This document shows positions 36,129 to 50,778 of a DNA stretch of 64,000 nt, piece after piece. Position numbers and translations under genes: made by a program. Source of the DNA: Utricularia gibba (lineage: Eukaryota > Streptophyta > Magnoliopsida > Lamiales > Lentibulariaceae); assembly GCA_002189035.1 (NCBI GenBank), contig NEEC01000015.1, positions 1,302,001-1,366,000 of the forward strand. The letters are read 5' to 3'. Numbering within the stretch: the stretch's first letter is position 1; each line of letters begins with the position of its first letter. Under the pieces are notes generated by a model that saw only the letters and a list, made by a program, of their open reading frames with translations, made no database searches and had not been told where the DNA came from.

Positions 36129-39100
36129 CTACATGGAGTCGCCTGAGGGGCTGTCGAGGGAGTCTCCGGTGTAGGAGCCGTCCGGCAGCCGAATGAATAT
36201 GTTCATGTTACCAGAAGGGAATGTTTCCTAAACCCCCCACCACAGAATGCATCAATCAGATGATGTACTTGACAACAAGCAAGGTAGAAAGCCAGAATTT
36301 GAAACAATGAATATACCATGTCACTAGCATCTTGACCCTCTGATTGGAATAGAATCGGCCGGCATCGCTTGTCTTCATTCATTAGGCTTGAGTTCTGGAA
36401 ATGGGAGATGAGGGCGGCCTTTCCCTGTATTCTAGCGTATGCCAATGAGGCTACTTTTTCACTGTTAAATTTCTCCCATTTCTTTCCATTGAATGCCTGC
36501 AGGAGATGTAAACCTTGTGTCAACTGGGAAGACGAGTGTGGTATATAAATCGCGCATGGCAGGCATTTGTACCTCGTGAAAGGTGATGATGTGAGAAGGA
36601 GAGACCATGTTGATGAAGGCATATCCAACATTGCACTTATTCTGGACATTATGAAAAGTGCGCAATTTACTTCCAGAAAAGGAACACTTCAGCCAGGGGA
36701 TATGGGATTACCTTAAAATCAATAGGCAAGTACAGAAAATCATATGCACCGCTGTGAGTTTCATCAATGGCCGCAAGAAGCATCTTGGAAGTGTACCTGC
36801 AATGGTGGGAAAAAACAAATATGGTCAGAATGTAAATAGCAAGGAGAGATGACTGATCAAATGTTACTTGTTCGGAATGTTTTTGATCATCAATGTGGTC
36901 CTGTTATCTTCGCCATTAGTGATCTTCTCCAAGTCAAGTTGATACTGCCTCTTGTTATCCATTTGACTTCCGGCATCAACTCTTCTACTCTGATTGCGGT
37001 CAACTATTCCATCATTGATTAATCCTCCCATGCCCAAAAAGGAGCGATTACCATAGTACATCGGCATGTTTCTTGAAATAGGCATCATTCGTGAACTAGG
37101 GGAACCATTTTCCAGGAAGTTCCCAGCAAAAGCTACTCCCATATTCACAGGACTGGTGACACCGATATTCACTGCCCTGCCAACACCATGGCCAATATTT
37201 GTAATTCCAAGTGATGCTTGGTTCATGTAGGATGTCTCGGGTGACTCGGGGAAAAAGCCAAAATGTCTTTCTAGTGGAATCCCAGATGGAGCAGAGCCTA
37301 CGTGATGAGAGCCAAGGATCGAACCATGCTGATTTGTGGTTGGAAAACGAATTCCTTGCTGTCCAGAAGGGAACGTTCGTCCCTTGAGTGAAGATGACCA
37401 TGACGAGGTAGACATCTGCTCTGAGTTAACTGCAGGGCTACCCCAGAGAAACTGATGGCCAGATAGTGTACCAACACTGGAGGATTTCGAATCACCAAAT
37501 GATGACACAGGTGCAGGACTTGAACTTAGCTTCGTATCAAGAACAGGAAAATGCTGCTGATAGGCTGATCCATACGTGGCACCAACTACCGGAACAACAG
37601 GAGTTTTTCTCGTGGAATCTTTCCCTATTGGCGAGCTCTTTATAGGGCTTGATGATTGCAAAGAAAGAACTGAGGCCAAACCAGCTAAGTTGTTAGCTCC
37701 AACAGGGCTGAAGCCTCTTAAATTGGGTGAATGGTTATAACCATGCAAGGAATTTTGGTCAACTGGGCTGCCGAATGTTGGCCAAGTACCTGCAAACAAT
37801 ACACCAACAACTTCAAATTATACTCTCTATGATGTCATGATAATATGATCAAATAAGCATCCCATCGTAAAGTTACCTGGAGGAGAATTAGCAATAGGAG
37901 AACCAACTAAATGCCGCATAACTCGAGTCTCATCTTGCTCTTGGTCTTGACTCAGTTGCTGCATTAGACTGTAAATTGACAACACACTCAAATCATTTCT
38001 TTTTCATTGCAAATGAATTTAGACTACACATAAATGCATAGGGCCACTATTAAACAATATTTTGAATCTCAAATGGCAGTAGTAAATAAATTAAAAAGCT
38101 TATATGAATAAATGTAAGTTGTCACTGGCAGTTGTACAAGATTATCATAAAAAAACTGACACAGCAGCAAACTTATAGCCAAGTTTGACACATTTCTTAA
38201 GAACAAAACCAATACCTTCTACGTGAACCACCTGGGCGGCTGGGTTCAAGCTTTATGCGCTTCCCAGCTATGTCACTCCTATTTAATGCCTTGAGAGCAG
38301 CCTCAGCAGCTCGGACATCATAAAATTCAATGAATTTATGATGCCGTTTATGAGGAGTTTCCCTTATCTGCATTAAACACCGAAAATTCATAATGCTACA
38401 TGGAACATGGGGAACTAAAGTGCAATAGAACATAAGAACACAAACGCTTTACCTCTTTCACTTCACCATAGGTGCCAAATATCTTTATCAAATCATCATT
38501 CGACACAGAAGGATCCAGATTGAAGACTACCAAAGTTCCCTGGTTGATATCTTTTTCGGATGGGTTATCCTGTGGACAGGGAAAAAAAATGCTTTCCATC
38601 AAGATGATCCATCAAGTAAACTAAAAAACCAAAAGATAAGAACCTTTGGAATAGAAAAGTGAATATCAAGTTTCCTTCGTCTCAAGGGCTTATTCTGTAA
38701 TGCGCGCATTGCTGTACGGGCAGCTCTTATATCATAGTAGGATATCATTACAAATCCTCGATGCTTACATGCTGTATACAAAGTCCTTATGTCTCCATAT
38801 TGCTATTACCAGGAGACAAGAGAAAGTTGAGCAACAAATTAGTGTCCAGAATCCTGAAAGTACCACCAAGATATATAGACCACGGAAAATCTTCTTGAAT
38901 CAAGAAGACATTTAAAGTAATAAACTTGCGGATTTAGGATGCTGAATCACATGAAGATTACCTCAAAAAGAGACTTCAGCTCTGAGTCCTCGACGTTGCT
39001 GTTGATGTTTCTCACGAATAATGTCCTGGAGGGGTGCTCACCATATGGATGTTCACCACTGACAGTTCCAACACCATTTGCAAAACCATAAGGAGACATT

Positions 39101-39757
39101 GATCCGACACTTGCGCCATCAGAAGCAATTAATCTTGAGGTGCCAGCGCCAATGGAAGAATTCTCATAATTTTCAGAGTCAATTTCAATTCCATTTCCAA
39201 AAAAATCATCATCCAAGTCCTCAAGTTGCGTCGGCAACTCACTAAGATCAAAATCATCCATAAGACCAGCCAAAAGTTCATCTTCATCACCTGGAAGAAG
39301 CTTTCCTAATGTGCTTGCTTCGACCTCTTCGAATGGATCCTTTAATTCATCTGCTAGTTTTAGTTTATCAAGACTCGGCAATGCATCAACTTTTTCGAGC
39401 TCATTAAAATCAACTGCAACAAGAAATGAAGATCACAAACACTTACAAAAAATCATTTCCGTCAGATTCACATAATAGAAACTCACGTTTCTCGTGGGCA
39501 GGACAGGTAATGAAGTTGAAAATAAGCTAGCATCGTCAGAGCCACGATACAATTTAGGTCCAATAGGAACTTTCCATGGAGGCTTCTCTTCCTCCAGAAA
39601 AGAATCAGCAGCTGGTTTAACGGGGCCTACAAGAGCAGACGGCAGAAAAAAAAAAAACCATTACTAGAAGTTCAAACAAAGTACCCAAAATCATTAGTGA
39701 AATAACAATTGTTTTGGGATACTGACCACGAGCAGAATTATTGAATGGCAGCTCCAT
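36129..39757 (-). CDS. MEI2-like RNA-binding protein (three RRMs), ML2/ML5 type, with one frame break
   Basis: RNA-binding regulator of meiosis and meristem or organ growth. Twelve coding exons (minus order): 39757-39727, 39626-39487, 39413-38962, 38802-38644, 38569-38453, 38367-38216, 37968-37877, 37789-36868, 36796-36712, 36641-36573, 36496-36317, 36227-36129; about 832 residues. RRM1 (TLFVRNINSNVEDSELKSLF) is near residues 187-260, RRM2 (TLVVFNLDPSV) near 270-345. The C-terminal MEI2-specific RRM3 (about 675-790) has TTLMIKNIPNKYTSKMLLAA, DFLYLPIDFKNKCNVGYAF and NGKKWEKFNSEKVASLAYAR, all characteristic. A leader intron runs from about 40347 to 39770. In exon 2, the plus-strand G run 39496-39498 is one base short: with four, the family-typical LPVLPHEKL is restored and the phase to exon 3 fits; as given, it is lost. 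Confidence 0.93.
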
Positions 39758-40729
39758 TCAAATCAACTTCTGTCAGAACAGAAAACAAAATTGAGAACAT
39801 ATCCTTGAGTATGCAATTCCATGGTTGAAATCAAAGCAGTAAAGATAAGGCCAGAGGCCCAGAAGGAGATGGGGAAGGATTACAAAAGTAGCAGCAATAA
39901 GATTCAGATAACATAAAGGATCAATGATGAGCATTTAGTGAACCGTAACACTGATAACTTAAAGGGCATCTATTTCATCAGATCCCTGCTATGTATGGCA
40001 GGCACATTGAGACAAACAAGTTCAGCCGACAGCAATTTTCGTCCGCCCCTCCTACAACCCAAGAAACTACAAACCCAGAGTCACCGAAAACGATTCCATT
40101 AGTGTTACTTTCATTCACCAGCCTAAAGAATTAAACCCAGGTAGAATAACCCAAATCAAAGAACGAAAATACGAACACTGCAAAATAAACAACAAAATCG
40201 CAGCTTTGACCTAAAAATCATACAAATTCTAACTTTTGTGAACAAAGAACCATCTCCATCATACATGAACAGTGCGTAACAAATAAAACCCCTTCTGCCG
40301 CTAAAAGAAAAGAGAAGAAAAAAAATGTAGCGAAAACCACACCGTACCTCATCAGAAATCAGGAAAGACAACAAGGGAAAGGGAAAAAAATGGGGAATCT
40401 GGGGTTGTAGAGAGAGGAGGTCAAAGAAAAGCAAGAATCAATTTTCCAATTGAAATAACGACAACAGTTCCGTAGAAGCAGAGAAATTGTTTTCTTCCAC
40501 TCTTTCACTTCCTCCCCCCTGTACCGAAATACCAGTGAATGTTGTGTGCAGGATTCAGATCAGCGTAAAAGAATTGTACCACACAGAGAACGAAAAAAAA
40601 AAACAAAACAGAAAAGGGAAAAAATAAGGAGCGGTCTGCGGAGCACTCACGACAGAGACGACAGACACAGAGGCCCACGCTCCCAGAATGGTCCACGGGA
40701 ACCCCCACTGCGAATCATTGGAGCACGAC

Positions 40730-42235
40730 TATCACCATGTATTTATTTATTTCCCGGTCACAATTATTGTCATCCCCGGTGCCTTGCTCCATCATCTTGC
40801 CCGGTGAAATCCTCTTCTTGCAGAAAGGCAAATGCTTACTTTCCTAAACTGCATCCTCCAAAAATCCCATCTTTTTCTCCATTTAATCCTCTCATCTAAC
40901 TGGTTTTAACCATCACACAACAAAAACCAACACACGTTTTTTCTTTGAAAAATGCTTGTCACCGAATAAATACTTGAGCTATCAAATACAATTCAATTAG
41001 AGCATTAACTTGAGCAAGACTATGACCATGTATTTATTATATCTAAATTTATATATAAATTATTATTTGATTAACAAATATATGTAATATGACTATCCCA
41101 CTCACATATTCATTTTTTAAGTATCTGAGTGATATACATAAATAAAGTAAAAAGAGTTAATTATATCTATAAATATCATTCATATATTCAGATTTCTATT
41201 TCTAATATCAAATGTTATATATAATTCGATATATACATACATAATTATATTATACTTAAGCATATTAATATTTTACTATCAAAGGACTTCTTACATGTAT
41301 ATTGAATTTAATTCAAATTGATTCTAAAATAATATCTCAAAATCAATAATTTAATCAGTTCAACAATCATCTTTTTTAAATCCACGAAAAATATGTTGAA
41401 TCCGTTTTTGAAAGACTGTTCTCGAAAACTAATTTGCTACCAAAAATGGTAACACATTTTGATCGTCAACTCCCTTTTTTAAGAAATATTGAGCCCTAAT
41501 TACAACTGTGTGTAAGCTTCCAAGGAATTAGGAATCTACTTCTGGTATATTCTCCAAAAGATGCTTTTCTCTTTTAATTTTTTTTCAGTATGTTTTTAAA
41601 TTGTTTTAATTGAAATTTCATGTCGTGGGTTTTGACTATTGAGAGAGGCTTCCGACGTGTGTCATTCACTTTCAGGATAAGAATCTCTTTATTGCAACGG
41701 CGCGAGCCTTTGACGGAGCAGAATTAATGAGGGAAAAATGCGATTAAATTACTCGAAATTATATAAAAATATCCTGAAAATAATATTTATAATAGATTCT
41801 ATATTCACATTCAATTTCTACCGAAACCCTATAAACACCTATAAATCTTCTAGGGTTTTTTTAGCTTTTATTCTCTAAGATATTAATATTTAATAAATAG
41901 TAAATGGTGTTTGGCTCATATGATGGCGGATGGGGGATGTTGTCCCTTTCATGTCTCCATCCTCCGGCTTGGAATTATTGCTGCTTCGGATTGTATTATG
42001 TTTTTTCAAGGTTCTCCATTGCTAGCACATCTCGCATCCCTTTTCTTGCTGCTTTTTAGGTCATATTATTGCAGGAAATTGGCCGCCGTGTGTCCAGTTG
42101 CTTTGTGAATTTTGAGGAGATCAATATTCACTCGCTGTGGAGTCTGAGATGGGGTCACGCTTTGCGCAAGATAAGAATGATATGCGATCCACTACAGAGG
42201 AGCTGATTCTTGCGCGCCCCCAACACGAAAATAAC
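40730..42235. other. AT-rich spacer before the PILS pseudogene
   Basis: Promoter side of the MEI2-like gene to about 40920, then strongly A/T-rich DNA. From about 41900 the composition becomes gene-like; this could be a badly decayed 5' end of the PILS copy but no alignment to its N-terminus could be supported by eye. Confidence 0.4.
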
Positions 42236-42239
42236 ATGT

Positions 42240-43312
42240 TGGCTTCTTAGTAAGGTTGGGTTTCGTTAATTTAGGAGAAACACAAGTGCCAATGATTTTT
42301 TTTCCAAGTTGTGGTTCATACGGGTGAATGTTATTCTCAGTAATCCTATTGGTTGTGTATTGGGAATGATAGTAGGAAATCATGACGCCCCTCTCCAAAA
42401 TTTTACTGGTTTACAGTTACCGTGGCTGCATTGGAAACACTGGGAATCTTCCATTGGCCATTATTGTTGGAGCAGTGTGTGATAGTGTTGACAGTTCCTT
42501 TGGTCCGTCTAGTCATATGACGACTATTACAGCTTATGTGTCTTTTACCCAATAGGTTGCTGTGCTTCTTATTTATACTCTTGTTTACCACATGATGGAG
42601 GAATATTATGAGATGGTTGAAAGTGGGGCTGCCATTGAGGCGCTGCCCCAAGTGTCCACTAACGATCTTTTGCTCGTCGAAAGCTGAGTGCACCGGAATG
42701 GAAGACAGGGTATATTGTAAAACACCTTTGATCCAATAATATTTTCTGAGGCATCAAATGTGTCCAAACACAGGAACTTTTGGGTGCACTGTATTATTTA
42801 GTCTACTTATCAGAACTGGTAACATTCCAGGTTGTGCAGAACTCTGCACATTGCCATGAAGAAGATTCCTATTCAGCACATCCTTCAACCACCAACTTTT
42901 GGCTACCTTGCTGGCTTTCCTTAATGGCATGGTTCCCTCCGAATCAAACCATTCCTGTAAGGAGATGATTTTAGCTGGAGCTACAGTATCTTTTGTGATG
43001 TTTATTCTTGTAGGAATGCTCGCAGAGAGGCTTAATGAATCCAGAATCGAGAGATCAGAACTACAGCTGGGGTGATTATTGCCAATGCAGTCAGCCATAC
43101 TAACTGCAAACCTGTAAAACTTGACCGATCAGCTTAATTCCCTTGTCCCCGATGGCGAAATCTACAGGTTTGCGCTTCTGTTGCATTACAATACACCTAG
43201 TTCCGTCTTATTGGGAGGCATTGGAAGCTTCAGGGGGCATGCTGACAGGGAGGCTTCAGCTCCTCCTGTTTTGGCAGTTTTTTTCTTTGGCGTTTTATGT
43301 CATAATTGAATT
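42240..43312 (+). pseudogene. PIN-LIKES (PILS) auxin carrier pseudogene, PILS2/6-like, intron-free
   Basis: Intact PILS proteins are ER-membrane auxin transport facilitators. Pieces in several frames follow the family order: LWFI-VNVILS and GCVLGMIV (42306-42375), GNTGNLPLAIVGAVCDSV (about 42432-42490), SFTQ then VAVLLIYTLVYHMMEEYYE (42538-42615), LLLVE then EAECTGMEDR, KKIPIQHILQPPT (about 42860-42897), LAGATVSFVMFILVGMLAE (about 42972-43028), and IYRFALLLHYNTPSSVLLGG with SFRGHADREASA to about 43260. Lesions include a stop where Trp is expected (42553-42555, after FTQ), one-base shifts near 42433 and 42690, and a large loss between the central loop and KIPIQH. No introns are seen. It is a dead copy, either a retrocopy or a relic of an intron-poor PILS gene. 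Confidence 0.85.
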
Positions 43313-43319
43313 TCAAAGT

Positions 43320-45880
43320 TGCTGCCACGTGTCTTTGAACGATGCTGTAAACCATTTTTTTTATTTATTGCACGACATTACCTCTGACTTTTCTTCCTCT
43401 TATTTTTAATACATTTATCATTTATAGATAAATTATGATATTGATAGTGTTTTTCACGTGTTCTTAACAAATTTATGCTACCTTTGACATGATTTTTTTT
43501 ATGTAATTAAAAAAGATATATAATATTTATAAATATTAAAATAATTATTATCTAAACAAATACAATAAGAGCTCATTTGTTATTAATTTACTCGATACGA
43601 AATATAAATATAATTAATTTACATCAAAACTAATGATTTGAAAAAAAAAATTGTAAAAAGTATTCTTTAGAAAGGATTTACCACGTGTTGAATAACAACT
43701 TTTATAACTATATCTATACATAATATTATTAAAATACTAATAACAGACAATTAAAAGTAAAACCATGATGTATGAATTTATAGTCAATAAAGTAAAATTA
43801 CATACATATGTAATCTATAAAATTAAATATAACCTTGTATTATTTAATATAAAATATTCTACCACGCGAATTTCAAAATAACTATTTTTTCCTTGGGCAT
43901 GAACCGGCCATCCCTGCGGCTCCGCTCGTGGCCCAGACCCATTACCGAAATGGGCGCCCTCTTGCAAAGAGATCCATGTGACCTGGCCTGGCCTATCGAC
44001 TCCTGAGAGGGGCACCGACATTCGCCTTGGCCTATATAACAAAACAAAAAAGTGGTAATATTCTATTTGAATGTTGCATCTTCCAGGTCATGCAATAAAA
44101 GTTGAGTAACTGATTTTGTAGGCACATACACCCAGTTCTGTAATAAATTAATTGGGTTGAAGAAGGAAGGCCCGGCGCGGCGGCACATTTGGCATGGGTT
44201 GGTTGTCTTATTGCCGATGCCCAGTGGAGAAATAAATGAATAAATCACATGGAAATTGTCCAACTCGGACAGCCTGGCAGCCACGTCCGCATTCATTTGA
44301 TGGGCATCACCCGATTTTGATTGAGGCTGCCACCACGGCCACACATCTTCAAGAACTGTGTCGGCAAATGCACGCCGGTGCAACAATTCCCTAATTATCT
44401 TCTTTTTTTTTTTTTACAATTCATATTTAAAATAATACATTTTCTTTTCTTTTCTTTCTTTTTATGGTGGAGTAATAATGTTTGGTTGAAAAAATTAAAC
44501 TAAGTTTCTACTTTGGATTAACTACCCGTGGCACCAAAACAACAAGTCTCTCGTTTTCAAAGTGTGTCACGTCCCTTTCTCCTTTTCTTTATGAATGACA
44601 ACGAGCGCCGATCAAAAGCCTGTGAAAATGTGTAACGTCTCCTTTCTCCTCACTCACTTGGCTGCCAACCGTTGGTTACACATTATTTACATGCCTTTAA
44701 TCTATGTTATTTGTTAAAAATGATTCACTTAGTCTATATTAATATAATTCATCATTTAGTAAAATTGATTTTAAAACAATGATGCATGTACACATAGAGG
44801 GTAACAAGGAGAGTTGAAATTAGAGAAAAAAAATTATGATTTAATAACGTGAACTAATTTTGTCCGATTAGGAACACAATAGATAATGATTTACATTATT
44901 TTAAATAATAAAAATAAACAATAATTATTTAGAAATCAATTATGCCATTTTAGACCTTTACGCAATTAATCCTTCTTACATCCATCTTCTAGAATTAAAT
45001 TATTTTTCGAAAATAATCAAAAACTCCTCCATTTAAAAAATGTGGAATACGATAATTAAGATGCATTCAGATGCGAGTGGTCAACGTACCATTTGAAAAG
45101 TAGACCTACTTATTTTTATTTCATGTACTATGATCAATTTTTTATATATATGATAATTATTTTTATCGTATCTAATTTTCTAATACACCTAGTGGCGAAA
45201 GGATGCCCAATTTCTGTTTTCATTAGGACAATTAAACTGCCCAAAACGTGTTATTAACATTTAGGATAGCCCGGCCTAGGCTAGGAATGTCCCAATGACG
45301 ACACAACCGTCGTGACCAACACCCCAAACGGTACGGCGACATCATCATAATTATACTAATACACCTAAACCCTGCATTGATTACGGTAATTAATTAATTA
45401 GCCTTGCAAGGTAATTTAATTTCATGGCGGTAAAAATATCATATTTTATAATTAAATTGAATTATCCAGTTGATTTATTTTTGTATAAATAATTTATGTG
45501 ATGGATTTGATTTTACGTCGTAACTTCCTTTTCCTGGAGTGGGTTAGGACGTAATTTTCACCCACCCGTCGCCCACCGTACATTTAATGTTTTTGAATAA
45601 AAAAAAGGGTAAAAATGACAAGAAAATCGTAATAATTTAATGCTATTTTTCCAATTAAGTACATGGAATATGAAGCCCATGGTAAGAGATTGGTGGGTAA
45701 GTTGGTCAAAGGGTAAAGTTGACGTGTACTTTGGGTAGGGTTCATTAAAATTGGGTTGACTCTTCACCGGGGAAAGAATTGATTCTTGATTAAAGATTTC
45801 CTCATTAAATTCATAGCCTCAATTTTCGTTAGATTTTTTTGAAAAAGGAAATGTAAAAATCTATTTTAAATTAAGAAAAG
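43320..45880. other. Spacer between PILS pseudogene and MAP kinase gene
   Basis: Mostly A/T-rich. A GC-richer segment at 43860-44390 contains a minus-strand open frame (44386-44063, 107 codons, starting MLHRRAFADTVLEDVWPWW) that I do not recognise; it has no supported neighbours or splice sites and may be a gene fragment or chance. Nothing else is supported. Confidence 0.35.
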
Positions 45881-45913
45881 AGGCACATGCGGCTTGTTTT
45901 TATTTTCAGAGTT

Positions 45914-45945
<32 letters not shown>

Positions 45946-45946
45946 C
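45914..45946 (+). repeat. GA dinucleotide repeat in probable 5' leader of MAP kinase gene
   Basis: About sixteen GA units with one AAAG interruption, roughly 530 bp upstream of the start codon. GAGA tracts near plant promoters are bound by BBR/BPC factors; here only the repeat itself is seen. Confidence 0.7.
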
Positions 45947-46471
45947 TGGATTCAGCGATCTCCATTTGTAAAACCCCCAACCTTTCACCATCTGCTTTCT
46001 GTCGGTGCGAGGCGCTCTCTCCCTCCCTCCTCTCACCCAACCCCCAGCGGAAACCATTTTCGTGAGATCTGCATTTTTCTTGCGATCCCGTGTTGTTGAA
46101 TTCTGATGTGGTGCTGAGGGGGTGAATGAATGATTAGAGGAAAGAGAGAGGGGTGATTTGGGTGTTGGCGATTTTGTTTTTTGATATGGTGGTTGTGTTT
46201 GGTTTTCTTGTTCTATGATTGTCGGTCACGGGAGGAAGGGTCACAAGGGTGTATGAAGGCTTTGTTTCCCACGGTTTTTAACGACAACACGAAGAAGCGT
46301 ACGAGGTGGGATTGTTCGTTTGCTATACGGAGCCGTGCGCGATGGGGGAAATGCGGCTGAGTCTTTGACGGAATCTTTTCATCTTTAAGATTAGTTTGTT
46401 CGTCGACTTCGTTGTTTGTTAGCTATTGAGATTGCGCGGGTGGGGGGACAAATTTCACACCTTCATTGATA

Positions 46472-49376
<2,905 letters not shown>

Positions 49377-49914
49377 TACAGAACAGAACAACCGAGGTGA
49401 TGGTGGATTCGCTCAAATGAAGCTTCGCTCATGGTGTAGAGGAGGAATGAAGAGAGCAGAAGAAGAGGGGGTTGGGAGGTTTTACAGTTTTTCATTGTGA
49501 TGTTGGCTGGTCTCTTTGTTAGGAGTGAAATTAAAGAATAAACATTTATTCTCTTTCTTTGAATTTTTTTTTCTCTAAAAAGGGTGAAGAACCTCGCATA
49601 TATAAACCCAATCGTTAACGTTGCAGAAACCGTCCGATAGAAGTCGTACATTCCTGGAAGAAAGAAACCCTAATAAACTCAGTTGCTTTTCGTGAGTCTC
49701 AGCGTTGAGAGCTTCTGCTTCTGCACGCGGGGTGCGGGGATTCGTGATTCAATCTCTCGTGATCTCAGTAAATACTTTACGCCTTCATTTTTGCAGGATA
49801 GGGGATCTGATTCCGTTCTTTTTGCTTTTTAAAAAAGCCTGTGTGGATTGAAGGTAGTTTGTGTGTGCGGTTTCCATTTTCTGGTTTTCACTGTGTTTAT
49901 GCTGGATTACAGTT

Positions 49915-50778
49915 ATGGCTGATGAAGCGCTTGTTAACGGGGAGGTGTCTGATGGTCGTTCGGTGGAAATCACCGGTGGTGTGCAATCTTCGGAATTTTC
50001 TGTTTTGGATGACAAGATAGCGTCCCTAGAGCGTGAAAATGTGAAACTTGTAGGAGAAAATGAGGGGTTCAAGAAGCAAGTTGAGGAAATGGAGGTGGCT
50101 ATCAACAAGTTGAGAACTGATAATAGGGATATGAAGGTTGCAGTAGAAAAATTGGAATCAGATACACAAGGATTGAAGGATGTGGCTGCTCGTGCTGCGG
50201 AACTTGAAGCCGAGCTGTCTAGGCTACAGCATGATTTTGCTTCTGCTATGAGTGATTTAGATGAATGCACGACTGAGTCGTCTGAGTTGAAGAGGAAGCT
50301 GGAAGGTGCAAGGGAGAGGGAGCAAGAGAAAGTTTTCAAATTGGAAGCAATTGAAAAGGAGAGGGAAACCTTGTCGTCAGGTGTTATTCAGCTAGCCGCC
50401 ATTGAGAGTGCTCTAAGGGATGAGGTTTATGTGAAGGATGAAGAGGTTAAGACTTTGAAGAAGAGTATTGGGGAGATGCAGGAATTTTTACAAAGTAGAA
50501 ATAATTTGGAAAAGCTGAAATTCGAGAAGGAGAAATCTATTGATGACATGAAAGGAGAAATTAGTGCTCTAGAGAATAATCTGAAGGAAAAAGAGAAGTT
50601 GATCGATCAGTTTCAGTTCAAGCACGGAACTCTAGGGAATGGGGATTATCTAGCTGATGAGAAAAAAGGATTAGTTGGGGGTTTTGAACAGAAACACTGG
50701 ATCCTAGGAGGCTCGGTCATTGCTGCCATTGCAGTGATGGGTGCTGCATGCTACTTGCACGCTGCAAGGAAACATTGA
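49915..50778 (+). CDS. Tail-anchored coiled-coil protein, peroxisomal and mitochondrial division factor (PMD1)-like
   Basis: In Arabidopsis PMD1 and PMD2 sit on the surface of mitochondria or peroxisomes and promote their division or proliferation. A single uninterrupted coding exon of 287 residues begins MADEALVNGEVSDGR. Almost the whole protein is Glu/Lys-rich heptad coiled coil (about residues 35-245). One hydrophobic segment near the C-terminus (WILGGSVIAAIAVMGAACYLH, about 262-281) is followed by the short basic tail AARKH, a classic tail anchor. The ATTACAG/TT just before the ATG suggests a leader intron. Low-complexity coiled coil makes exact orthology uncertain, but the architecture matches. 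Confidence 0.72.
   Translation: MADEALVNGEVSDGRSVEITGGVQSSEFSVLDDKIASLERENVKLVGENEGFKKQVEEMEVAINKLRTDNRDMKVAVEKLESDTQGLKDVAARAAELEAELSRLQHDFASAMSDLDECTTESSELKRKLEGAREREQEKVFKLEAIEKERETLSSGVIQLAAIESALRDEVYVKDEEVKTLKKSIGEMQEFLQSRNNLEKLKFEKEKSIDDMKGEISALENNLKEKEKLIDQFQFKHGTLGNGDYLADEKKGLVGGFEQKHWILGGSVIAAIAVMGAACYLHAARKH

Noticed and set aside
42240-43312. Functional PILS gene with assembly errors
   Set aside because: Lesions include a nonsense change, an insertion and a lost central segment, not just G/C-run deficits.
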